Below are positions 26,701 to 34,970 of a DNA stretch of 64,000 nucleotides, in pieces. Numbering within the stretch: position 1 is the first letter of the stretch; each line of letters starts with the position of its first letter. The translations under genes and the position numbers were made by a program. The notes beneath the pieces were generated by a model that saw only the letters and a list, made by a program, of their open reading frames with translations, was not told the origin of the DNA and searched no databases. The stretch spans positions 806,001 to 870,000 of the forward strand of contig NZ_CP013188.1 in NCBI RefSeq assembly GCF_001444405.1, read 5' to 3'. The stretch comes from Pseudoalteromonas phenolica (GTDB lineage: Bacteria > Pseudomonadota > Gammaproteobacteria > Enterobacterales > Alteromonadaceae).

Positions 26701-27185
26701 ATGGTTAAAGTAATCAAGGAAAGGTTGAAGTAATCAAGGAAAGGTTGAAGTAATCAAGGAAAGGTTGAAGTAATCAAGGAAAGGTTGAAGTAATCAAGGA
26801 AAGGTTGAAGTAATCAAGGAATGGTTGAAGTAATCAAGGAATGGTTGAAGTAATCAAGGAAAGGTTGAAGTAATCAAGGAATGGTTAAGGTAATCAAGGA
26901 ATGGTTAAGGTAATCAAGGAATGGTTAAGGTAATCAAGGAAAGGTTAGTGTAATCAAGGAAAGGTTAGTGTAATCAAGGAAAGGTTAGTGTAATCAAGGA
27001 AAGGTTAGTGTAATCAAGGAAAGGTTAGTGTAATCAAGGAAAGGTTAGTGTAATCAAGGAATGGTTAAGGTAATCAAGGAAAGGTTAGTGTAATCAAGGA
27101 AAGGTTAGTGTAATCAAGGAAAGGTTAGTGCAATCAAGGAAAGGTTAAGGTAATCAAGGAGTGGTTGAATTAATCAAGGAATGGT
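26701..27185. repeat. 24 x 20-bp tandem repeat array
   Basis: Consensus unit aaggttgaagtaatcaagga, repeated head to tail from 26701 to 27180 with a trailing atggt. The half taatcaagga is unchanged in all but unit 22 (c for t), while the other half varies among gaag, aagg and agtg forms. Forms are in blocks: units 2-9 mostly gaag, 10-12 aagg, 13-18 agtg, then 19-23 mixed. The length is not a multiple of 3, stops interrupt the frames and there are no spacers, so it is neither a protein repeat nor CRISPR. Confidence 0.95.
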
Positions 27186-27412
27186 CACTATTCGCAAATC
27201 GCAAGGAGGGTAAGTGCGAGTTATTTAAAGGATTGACCAAGGAGAAATAAACAGCAAGGACGCATGATGTTTGTTTGATAATTCAATTGAAGTTTGCATT
27301 GATAAATTAATAAATATTGTTGTGCTTAATAAAATACTAATTTACAAACAGTAAGTGCATTACCTACACAATAAATAGTGCCAACTTTATAACTATATTA
27401 AAAGTTAATCCG
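27186..27412. other. AT-rich stretch after the array, no gene seen
   Basis: About 230 bp between the repeat array and the hairpin at 27413. I see no open frame with a ribosome site. A degenerate trace of the unit (gaccaaggag near 27236) is visible close to the array end. Confidence 0.5.
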
Positions 27413-27437
27413 TGCCAGTCCTATGATTGGCATTTTT
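27413..27437 (+). terminator. Intrinsic terminator after the repeat region
   Basis: tgccagtc (27413-27420), loop ctat, gattggca (27425-27432), then five T residues. It is rightward, and the only gene it could end is the short peptide gene at 26469, so the repeat array is probably inside that transcript. Confidence 0.75.
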
Positions 27438-27576
27438 CATTTCTGATTTATTTTCTTTTAAACTCTCACTATTTTTATTTTGTCATTAGACATACAATCT
27501 AGAAAAATTTTAGTTCTGTTTCTTGCATTAAAATTGCATATCAATTTTAGGCTGTACTTTGATTTTGAGGTTACCA

Positions 27577-28563
27577 TTGTTCTATTTAAATATAATCTGC
27601 CTTTTTATGATCATTGCGTTATTTGGGTGCAGTAAAGAAGTGGTGTTAAACCAGGGGATGCTCACTGACTTGAGTGAACAGCAACTGATTAGCGCTCAAT
27701 TTTCGAAGAAAGGTAAACTTTTAATGATGTTGGGTTTTGATGGTCAAGTAACTGTTTTTAATGCAGATAATTTTTCAGTTGAGTTTAAAGTTTCAAAAAA
27801 AGATCAACTTGATGGAGCGAAATTAGCAATTATGTCAACTGATGGTTCTACGCTGTTAGTTGCCAATGATAATGAAGTAGCAATTTGGTCAGTTGTAGGA
27901 AAAGGTCTAATTGGAAAAACTAACTTTTCAGGGCTGCAACCATTTGCCACAATATCATCCATTGCAATTTCGAATGACAACGATAAGTTAATTATTGGTA
28001 TGTCAGATGGAGCCATTAATATGGCGACTATCTCAACAAGGTTAAATAATCGCTTTAAGCCACACAGCAGGCCAGTTTCCCATTTATTATTCGTCGACAA
28101 TGAACACTATTGGTCAGCATCGCAAGATGGATCGCTTTCATATAGAGTATTTGCATCACCTGAGCCAATTTCTGAACAGGAGTTTTCTCACAGGATAACT
28201 ACCTTGACTATTGATGAACAAAAACAGCGTTTGTTTGTTTCTGATGCTTTAAAAACTCAATTAATTAGGTCTGATTTAAACAGCGATGAGTATATAAAGC
28301 TTCAATATATGGCGCGTTTTATGGTTTTTAGACAGGCCCATTTTATTAATTATGCTAATTTGCTTGCTACCTCATCTTCAAAAAACCATCTTACTATATG
28401 GGATACGATAACAGGGGAAGAACTGGGTACTTGGCTAAGTCATGTGCAGACACCTACAGCGACGATTTTGGCTATGTATAGTAATGATAGAGGTGAGCTC
28501 CTTACCGTTAACTCAGATGCAATGGTTGAGAAATGGGATCTAACTCAGTTAAATACACTTTGA
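27577..28563 (+). CDS. Lipoprotein with WD40-like propeller repeats (copy 1)
   Basis: About 328 residues. The N-terminal TM-like segment ends in the lipobox LFGC, so it is exported and lipidated. The rest has WD40-like repeats (LTIWDTITGEELGTW, EKWDL at the end) predicting a beta-propeller. The start is unclear: TTG 27577 has gagg 7 nt upstream, while TTG 27559 and ATG 27607 are also in frame. It is followed 11 bp later by a paralogue of the same length. No enzymatic motif. Confidence 0.75.
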   Translation: MFYLNIICLFMIIALFGCSKEVVLNQGMLTDLSEQQLISAQFSKKGKLLMMLGFDGQVTVFNADNFSVEFKVSKKDQLDGAKLAIMSTDGSTLLVANDNEVAIWSVVGKGLIGKTNFSGLQPFATISSIAISNDNDKLIIGMSDGAINMATISTRLNNRFKPHSRPVSHLLFVDNEHYWSASQDGSLSYRVFASPEPISEQEFSHRITTLTIDEQKQRLFVSDALKTQLIRSDLNSDEYIKLQYMARFMVFRQAHFINYANLLATSSSKNHLTIWDTITGEELGTWLSHVQTPTATILAMYSNDRGELLTVNSDAMVEKWDLTQLNTL

Positions 28564-28574
28564 AGTGAGGTCAA

Positions 28575-29555
28575 ATGTTAAAATCCTTGAGTTTAGTATT
28601 TGTAATGCTCCTACTTTTTGGGTGTGAAGAGCAGAACCAATTTTCAATAGAGCAGCTTGACGAGTATCGTTATAGTCAGGATTTAGTTTATTTAGCGCAA
28701 TTCTCAAGTGATTCTGAGCAGCTATTGGTCGTTGATGAAAAGAGGCTTGTCTCCATTTGGCAGCTAAGTACTAAGAAAAAGGTGTTTACATTGCCGCCTT
28801 CAAAGACGCCTGAGGATCTCAGAGCTGTTTATTTTAAAAAATCAGAAAACCTCTTGCTACTTAGCGGTCAAAATTACATTGATTTCTGGGACATAAAGTT
28901 AAAGTCAAAGATTGGCAGTTTAAAGGTCTTTAGCGATGAACCGCTAGCAAAAATATCTTCGATCAATGTTTCACAATATGCTGGTGTAATTGCTGTTGGT
29001 ATGACAGATGGGACTGTATTTCTATACAACCGAGCCAGTAATTCATCTGTCAAAAAAATAATTCATGATGGTACTGTAAATCATATTCATTTTTTATCAG
29101 CAGACAGATATTTGTTAACAAGCGGAACAGACGGGCAAGTAATCAAGTCTGCGGTGAGTAATTTAGAAGAAACATACTCTAAACAGTTAAAAAACCGCGT
29201 AAGCACTCTTGTAATTGATGAATCTAGTAATAAATCATTTGTTTCTGATGTATTAGATAAACAAATGTTCTTTATGTTGGATAATGGTAAGTCAATTTCT
29301 GAGATAAATTACACAGCAAGATTCCGTTGGTTTAGACTTGGGGAGTTTTATGGAGAAGGTGAATTTTTAATAACGACAACCCCTAAAACAGACATTTCTT
29401 TATGGGATGTTAGCTCAGGAAATGAGTTGTTTACATGGAATAGTAAAACTTTATCCCTTGGCAGCACCAATTTAGACCTTATGGTTAATAAAAATAAAAT
29501 TTTAACTTTTACAAGTGAGGGGGTTTATCAAGTTTGGGACTTAACAAAGGAGTAA
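28575..29555 (+). CDS. Lipoprotein with WD40-like propeller repeats (copy 2)
   Basis: 326 residues, ATG with gtgaggt upstream. Lipobox LFGC and propeller repeats (SIWQLSTKKKVFTL, SLWDVSSGNELFTW, VYQVWDLTKE) align with the preceding gene throughout, including the blocks IAVGMTDGTV versus LIIGMSDGAI and STLVIDE versus TTLTIDE. A tandem duplication is clear. Both are likely cell-envelope scaffolds. Co-directional and tightly spaced, they form an operon with the next gene probable. Confidence 0.8.
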   Translation: MLKSLSLVFVMLLLFGCEEQNQFSIEQLDEYRYSQDLVYLAQFSSDSEQLLVVDEKRLVSIWQLSTKKKVFTLPPSKTPEDLRAVYFKKSENLLLLSGQNYIDFWDIKLKSKIGSLKVFSDEPLAKISSINVSQYAGVIAVGMTDGTVFLYNRASNSSVKKIIHDGTVNHIHFLSADRYLLTSGTDGQVIKSAVSNLEETYSKQLKNRVSTLVIDESSNKSFVSDVLDKQMFFMLDNGKSISEINYTARFRWFRLGEFYGEGEFLITTTPKTDISLWDVSSGNELFTWNSKTLSLGSTNLDLMVNKNKILTFTSEGVYQVWDLTKE

Positions 29556-29646
29556 TGTGACTATTCAAATTAGTTTTTTAGTTCTAGAATAAAAGTGTGG
29601 CATCTAGTCTTTAATATAGAGAAGGCAAATAGGTTGAAGGATAAAC

Positions 29647-30957
29647 ATGTCAATTAGAATCGCATTATTTATAATGGCCGCTCTTACTTTTTCATCAACG
29701 GCCTTCCAATCTAATCTATCCCATGAGCAATGTGCTCGGTTTTATAAAGAATACCAAAGCGTTACTGTTGAAATGAATTCTGCGAATGGCGTTTCGTTGC
29801 AGTCTTTGAGTAATCGTTATGGCCGCTTGCAAGAGAGACTAGAAGCTTTTTGTCAACACACAGAGTTTTCAACTAAAACCAAAGCCCAAGTAAATGAGCC
29901 TCTTCATTCAGAGTCAGTTACAGAAGCACAGCGGTTATATTCAGATGACATCAAACAGCAAGCATGGAGTGAATTTTATACAGCGCCAACTTACTGTCTC
30001 TCTAAACCATTAAGTTCTGTAAATAAACTTCGATGCAATAACGAATTAAATCGATTTAAAGAGTTGTTCGAACAGCAATGGCGTCAAAATAGAATAAACA
30101 AACCTACAGAATCGAATACAAAAAGTACGATTGAAACGCTTGAAGAAAAAAAGTTAAACACAGAAGTAGAGCCTAAAAGTTCGGTAGAGAGCACGCCTAC
30201 AGAAGTTCAGGCAGTCAAAGGGAATGTAAGCATTGGCAATAAAATATCTAATAATGATTTAGTTATGAATCAAAACTTTCAAACACCTACAACAGGACTT
30301 GATACACTTTTTATATATATTGATGATTACTTATATTTTATAGCGGTGTTAATAACGGCTTTAATCTTAATTAAGTATCTTAGACCAGTCGCCAAAAAAC
30401 TGTTTACCAGACACTTTAATTACGTTGCGATAAACAAATACCTTTCTAAACATTTATCAGTTGATGATTACACGTTGTACAGCAAAATTAGTCTACCAAT
30501 ACCAAGTGGTATGGCTGACATTGATGAGCTGGTTTTATCTCCTTATGGTGTATTTGTAATAAGTTGCCAGCCACAAACAGGCCGAATTTATGCTGATACA
30601 ACATCAGAAGTATGGTCAGAACAAATTGGGAAAAATAGAAATAATTTTCCAAGCCCGAGTAGGCAATTGCCAATGAAACTTGCAGGTGTAAAGCAGCTTT
30701 TTGGTATTGAAGAACATATTCACGGGTTAATTGTATTCGACCAAGAAGCGGACTTTCGAACAAATATGCCAAAGAACGTCTTTCAAACAGGCCAATTACT
30801 TTCGAGAATTCAAAGCTACGAAGACAAAATATTTACACAAGAACAAATATCTCATTTTGTACTGTTATTAAGCGAATATAAATCGAGTAACCCATTCAAA
30901 GATTTGTTCAGTAAATTAGGTGAAAAAAAGTCACAAAATTCTGGATGGGAAAATTAG
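29647..30957 (+). CDS. Membrane protein with degenerate NERD-like domain
   Basis: 436 residues. Signal peptide (1-18), a Cys-containing region, a linker, a TM at about 222-245 and a C-terminal part with the NERD-like core MADIDELVLSPYGVFVISCQP. In active NERD nucleases the segment after the VFVI strand carries Glu-x-Lys; here it reads SCQP, so catalysis is doubtful. ATG behind gaagga is a good start. Placed right after the two propeller lipoproteins, 91 bp downstream. Domain call is from motif reading only. Confidence 0.6.
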   Translation: MSIRIALFIMAALTFSSTAFQSNLSHEQCARFYKEYQSVTVEMNSANGVSLQSLSNRYGRLQERLEAFCQHTEFSTKTKAQVNEPLHSESVTEAQRLYSDDIKQQAWSEFYTAPTYCLSKPLSSVNKLRCNNELNRFKELFEQQWRQNRINKPTESNTKSTIETLEEKKLNTEVEPKSSVESTPTEVQAVKGNVSIGNKISNNDLVMNQNFQTPTTGLDTLFIYIDDYLYFIAVLITALILIKYLRPVAKKLFTRHFNYVAINKYLSKHLSVDDYTLYSKISLPIPSGMADIDELVLSPYGVFVISCQPQTGRIYADTTSEVWSEQIGKNRNNFPSPSRQLPMKLAGVKQLFGIEEHIHGLIVFDQEADFRTNMPKNVFQTGQLLSRIQSYEDKIFTQEQISHFVLLLSEYKSSNPFKDLFSKLGEKKSQNSGWEN

Positions 30958-31057
30958 CAGTAAAACGGGCACTTATATTTTTGTGCACAAGGGGAGGATT
31001 TTAAGTTACAATTGCGACTGTATATCATTCCTCTTTGTTCAGGTACTCGTTTCTTAA

Positions 31058-31948
31058 ATGACTGACATCACTACTCATCAGGCTTCCAGAAGACGTCTTT
31101 TAATCGCTCTGTCTATAACCTGTACTTTCATGTTGATTCAATTGGCTGGTGCGTATTATTCAAATTCACTTGCTGTTTTGGCTGATGCTGGCCACTTATT
31201 TGTTCACAATAGTTCTCTTTTTATTGCTCTTATTGCTTCTTCAATTGCTGTACATTTAGCTAAAAATTACAGTGACGGTTATAAAAAGGCCGAATTTACA
31301 GGCGGTCTTATTAACGGCATGCTCTATTTAACGATCTCGGTTGTAATTCTTTATGAAGGGAGTGAAAGGCTTACTCATCATCATGATGGAAATGGTGAAG
31401 TTGTAAATACATACATAATGTCCGTGGTTGCAGCTTTGGGCTTTCTATTTCATGGTTTATCGGCCTGGGTACTGTATAAAGGCCGCAAAGAAAGTATTAA
31501 TGTGTATGCTGTTTTCCTTCATTCATTTTTTGATTTGTTGTCAACTGTCTCAACGTTCGTTGCAAGTATTTTAATTTATCTTACGGGTTTCCAAATAATC
31601 GATATTATCTCCAGTATGTTGATTTCATTCTTTGTAATGTTTACCGGTTTCAAAGTCGTAAGAGCTTGTTTGAAGGGGCTTCTGTCCAAAGAAACGCAAT
31701 TACCTAGCCCAGAACAAGTTGAGGTTAAAATACTGACAACAGATCACGTTGAAAGTGTCCATAGTGTCACTGTGACTCGTGTTGATAATGAATTAGCGGT
31801 AGGCGCGCATATTGTATTAAAGCACCATTGCACAATTGATTCGCATGATCAGTCTTGTAGAGAACAGGTTGAAAATGTTCTAAATAATACTTTTGGTGTA
31901 TCTCAATGTGTGCTTCAAGTTGAAAGTCACAACTGTTCTGAACATTAA
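31058..31948 (+). CDS. Cation diffusion facilitator family transporter (CzcD/ZitB-like)
   Basis: 296 residues, six TM helices, a His-rich loop (THHHDGNG) and a C-terminal cytoplasmic domain. Exports Zn(II) or related divalent metals by proton exchange in this family. The TM5 site HSFFD matches the usual HxxxD, but the TM2 site reads DAGHLFVHNSS, HxxxH in place of the HxxxD or DxxxD expected, so the zinc site may be altered. ATG is used; the Shine-Dalgarno is weak. No metal regulator is adjacent. Confidence 0.87.
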   Translation: MTDITTHQASRRRLLIALSITCTFMLIQLAGAYYSNSLAVLADAGHLFVHNSSLFIALIASSIAVHLAKNYSDGYKKAEFTGGLINGMLYLTISVVILYEGSERLTHHHDGNGEVVNTYIMSVVAALGFLFHGLSAWVLYKGRKESINVYAVFLHSFFDLLSTVSTFVASILIYLTGFQIIDIISSMLISFFVMFTGFKVVRACLKGLLSKETQLPSPEQVEVKILTTDHVESVHSVTVTRVDNELAVGAHIVLKHHCTIDSHDQSCREQVENVLNNTFGVSQCVLQVESHNCSEH

Positions 31949-32023
31949 CTTAATGAGTACTTGGCACTGAGTGATTTTTACTTTACTTTATGGATATATA
32001 GAATAAACAAGCTCTAGTTTGCT

Positions 32024-34780
32024 TTGAATAAAAATATTACATCTATAATACTCGCAATCTTTTTAGGAGTGTTAGGTGGCTCAATAAATCTTTTACCTTT
32101 GTGGTTCTTGGATAATTCTGAGTTCTTATTTGGGCAAGCTTTTGTACTTGGTGCATTAGTAACGCTAGGTTTTAGGCATAGCGTACTGGTGCTCGCTATT
32201 GTTACAGCATTTATTTTTTACCGGTGGGGGCATTCATGGCCAACCATTGTATTTCTATTGGAGATAATCTGGCTTAACCAATTGGCAATATCGAAAGGGA
32301 AAATGGTATTTTTCCGAGGCATATTGTTCTGGCTTATATGCGGATTACCCTTACTCTATTTCCTTGGTCATGTTCAGTTAAAGCTTCCGGACCTAGTTGT
32401 ATTCACAGCACTTTCTAAGTATTTACTTAATGCAATTGTATGTTTAGCTATTGTTGATTTAGCCAGCCTGTTTGTAAACAAATCTAAATGGCAATACATG
32501 CCGCTTTATTCGATTCTTAATCGTACAGTTAACTTATTGGTACTGCTAATAATTGTAACGACCTCTGTGGTGTTAACGAATAATCATTATAGTAGGGTTG
32601 AATCAGAAGTGAAGTCGAAGTTATCAGACTCGGCGCAAAATATTAATAAGCAAATTGATGATTATCTGCAAAGCTATCTTCGAGCTGTTCGCATAAGTGG
32701 TCACAGTATTTCACAAGGTGTAGATATCAATTTGATTCTAGAACAGTTAGTGGAAATGCACGATGGGTTCAGAACAAGTATCTACATTTCTCCACAAGCG
32801 GAAGTAGTAAACTTTTATCCCCAATTGTTGGGAGACAGTTTTGTTGGAGATTTTCCAAGTGTTGCAGATAGAGAGTACTTTATTGAAGCCCCTAGCCACC
32901 CAAAAGGGTATATCTCAAGTGTTTTTAAAGGTCGAGGTTTTGGTAATGAACCGATTGTCGCTTTATCTGTGCCTGTTTATGAGTTCGATGCTTTAGTAGG
33001 TGTTCTTGAAGCTTCACTTAAATTTGAGTCTTTTGAACAATTTATACCAACTTTGCTGTCCCATCACGGTGAGTTACTGATTTTAGACGCTAAGCAACAA
33101 GTTGTATACAGCTCATTAGGAAGTGAATTTAGCACTTTAGATATTATCGATTCAGAAAAGTACGCAATTTTAGCCAATTCTCAGCAGGATATTTTTACCG
33201 ATAAAGAGGGTACAGTTTATTATCAGAAGGTATTCAAGTCCGATAAATTAGGGTGGACTGTAGTGACTCTGCTAGATAGAGCACATGTTAATCTAACCGC
33301 CATTAATTCATTGCTAACGCCTTTGTTTCTTACAATCATAATTATCATTATTTGTCGCTTTCTAATCGGTATTTTAACTAAGCAATTAGTCACTCCTATC
33401 ACTGTACTAAGTAATGAGATAAACAAGTTTGACCCAAGCAAACAAAATTATGAGGGCTATGATAAAAAAGATGACTTTTTGGAAGTTCAAACGTTACACC
33501 AACAATTCTATCAATTAACGAAAAAACTCACGTTCAGTTTTACCAAACTCGAGATGGCGAACACAGAGAATCAGCAACTAAATGAGCGGCTTACTGAGTT
33601 TAATCTTAAATTAGAACAACAAGTTGATGAAAAAACAAAAAAACTCACAGAAGCAGTTGCTGATGCTAAAAATGCAAGTAAAGCTAAAAGCCAGTTTTTG
33701 GCGAATATGAGTCATGAAATAAGAACCCCATTAAATGGAATTATTGGCCTGACAGAGTTACTCATTAATGAATATGACGACGGTGCTGAAGAAGCAAATC
33801 AACTGGAAATAATTCAAAGCTCGGCTAAAAACTTGTTGCTAATTTTGAACGACATTTTAGATTACTCCAAAATAGAAGCTGGCGCATTGAAATTAGACAT
33901 CAGAGTGATTAATTCGCGTAAATTATTCGATGAGATTGCCTCGATATACCATTCTTCAATTACTAAGAAAAAGGTTAACTTTCATTATTATGCATCTCCT
34001 GAACTGCCAGAATATCTCGAGTTAGACTCATTGCGTGTTACTCAGATAACTAATAATTTGTTAAGCAATGCCATGAAGTTTACAGAAGAAGGTGAGGTAA
34101 ACTTATCAGTAGAATATAGAGATAATGCGTTAATTATTTTCGTTAAAGACACGGGTATTGGAATTTCTGAACAACAGCAACAACATTTATTTAGTGAGTT
34201 CACACAAGCAGATGTCTCAACTACTAGAAAATATGGTGGCACAGGTCTAGGGTTAACGATTTGCAAACGTTTAGCAGAGCAAATGGGTGGTCAAATTGAA
34301 TTAACTAGCACAGAGTTTGAAGGAAGCATCTTTACGGTTAGGATCCCTTCAAATGTATCTGCTCCTGAAAATGAGGTAAAAGAAGAGGCCTCTCTATCAG
34401 ACTTGAATGGTCTTGATGTACTTTTAGTAGAAGATAATTTGGTTAATCAGATAGTCGCAACAAAGATGTTAGCTAAATTTAATTGCCAAGTCTTTACGGC
34501 GGGTAATGGTGAAGAAGCCTTGCAAAGACTATCAACAAAGCGATTTTCTTTGGTTTTTATGGACTGTCAGATGCCTGTTTTAGATGGCCTAGATTGCACA
34601 TCAAGAATAAGAGACAAAGCAAATAAATACGGCGACCCTTACATAATAGCCATAACGGCTAATGCTTACAGTGAAGATAGAAAACGTTGTTTAGAAGTTG
34701 GTATGAATGATTTTGTAGCTAAGCCAATAGAATTTGAATCGCTTAATAAAGCCATTGCAAAATATATTTCTCATACGTAA
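32024..34780 (+). CDS. Hybrid sensor histidine kinase/response regulator
   Basis: 918 residues. A group of N-terminal TM helices (MASE-like, about 1-150), TM near 168-185, a Cache-like periplasmic sensor (200-420), TM, HAMP, coiled coil, HisKA with ANMSHEIRTPLNGI (His about 564), HATPase (DTGIGIS, GTGLGLTI) and a receiver domain with MDCQMP Asp (about 846). All catalytic residues are present. The start is TTG with no clear ribosome site; a TAG lies just upstream, so no longer frame exists. No cognate output gene is adjacent. Confidence 0.88.
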   Translation: MNKNITSIILAIFLGVLGGSINLLPLWFLDNSEFLFGQAFVLGALVTLGFRHSVLVLAIVTAFIFYRWGHSWPTIVFLLEIIWLNQLAISKGKMVFFRGILFWLICGLPLLYFLGHVQLKLPDLVVFTALSKYLLNAIVCLAIVDLASLFVNKSKWQYMPLYSILNRTVNLLVLLIIVTTSVVLTNNHYSRVESEVKSKLSDSAQNINKQIDDYLQSYLRAVRISGHSISQGVDINLILEQLVEMHDGFRTSIYISPQAEVVNFYPQLLGDSFVGDFPSVADREYFIEAPSHPKGYISSVFKGRGFGNEPIVALSVPVYEFDALVGVLEASLKFESFEQFIPTLLSHHGELLILDAKQQVVYSSLGSEFSTLDIIDSEKYAILANSQQDIFTDKEGTVYYQKVFKSDKLGWTVVTLLDRAHVNLTAINSLLTPLFLTIIIIIICRFLIGILTKQLVTPITVLSNEINKFDPSKQNYEGYDKKDDFLEVQTLHQQFYQLTKKLTFSFTKLEMANTENQQLNERLTEFNLKLEQQVDEKTKKLTEAVADAKNASKAKSQFLANMSHEIRTPLNGIIGLTELLINEYDDGAEEANQLEIIQSSAKNLLLILNDILDYSKIEAGALKLDIRVINSRKLFDEIASIYHSSITKKKVNFHYYASPELPEYLELDSLRVTQITNNLLSNAMKFTEEGEVNLSVEYRDNALIIFVKDTGIGISEQQQQHLFSEFTQADVSTTRKYGGTGLGLTICKRLAEQMGGQIELTSTEFEGSIFTVRIPSNVSAPENEVKEEASLSDLNGLDVLLVEDNLVNQIVATKMLAKFNCQVFTAGNGEEALQRLSTKRFSLVFMDCQMPVLDGLDCTSRIRDKANKYGDPYIIAITANAYSEDRKRCLEVGMNDFVAKPIEFESLNKAIAKYISHT

Positions 34781-34970
34781 CCATTTTCAATCCACATAGA
34801 CACTCAATCGTAACCACTAATAATATCTTTGATGAATTATAAATAGAAACCAAGTTCAGTTAACGTGAATACAATTTTAGTAGCAATGAGAATTCAAGCT
34901 GGATCTTTATATGTGACTTTTGCTAATAGCAAATACATGTAAATTACTACGATTATACATTCCCGATTTA

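Noticed and set aside
26701..26733. Ten-residue frames inside the repeats (MVKVIKERLK and similar)
   Set aside because: They arise from the unit sequence; aagga sits directly against ATG, too close to act as a ribosome site, and the frame closes after one and a half units.
26701..27185. CRISPR array
   Set aside because: Units are contiguous 20-mers with no unique spacers and no cas genes nearby.
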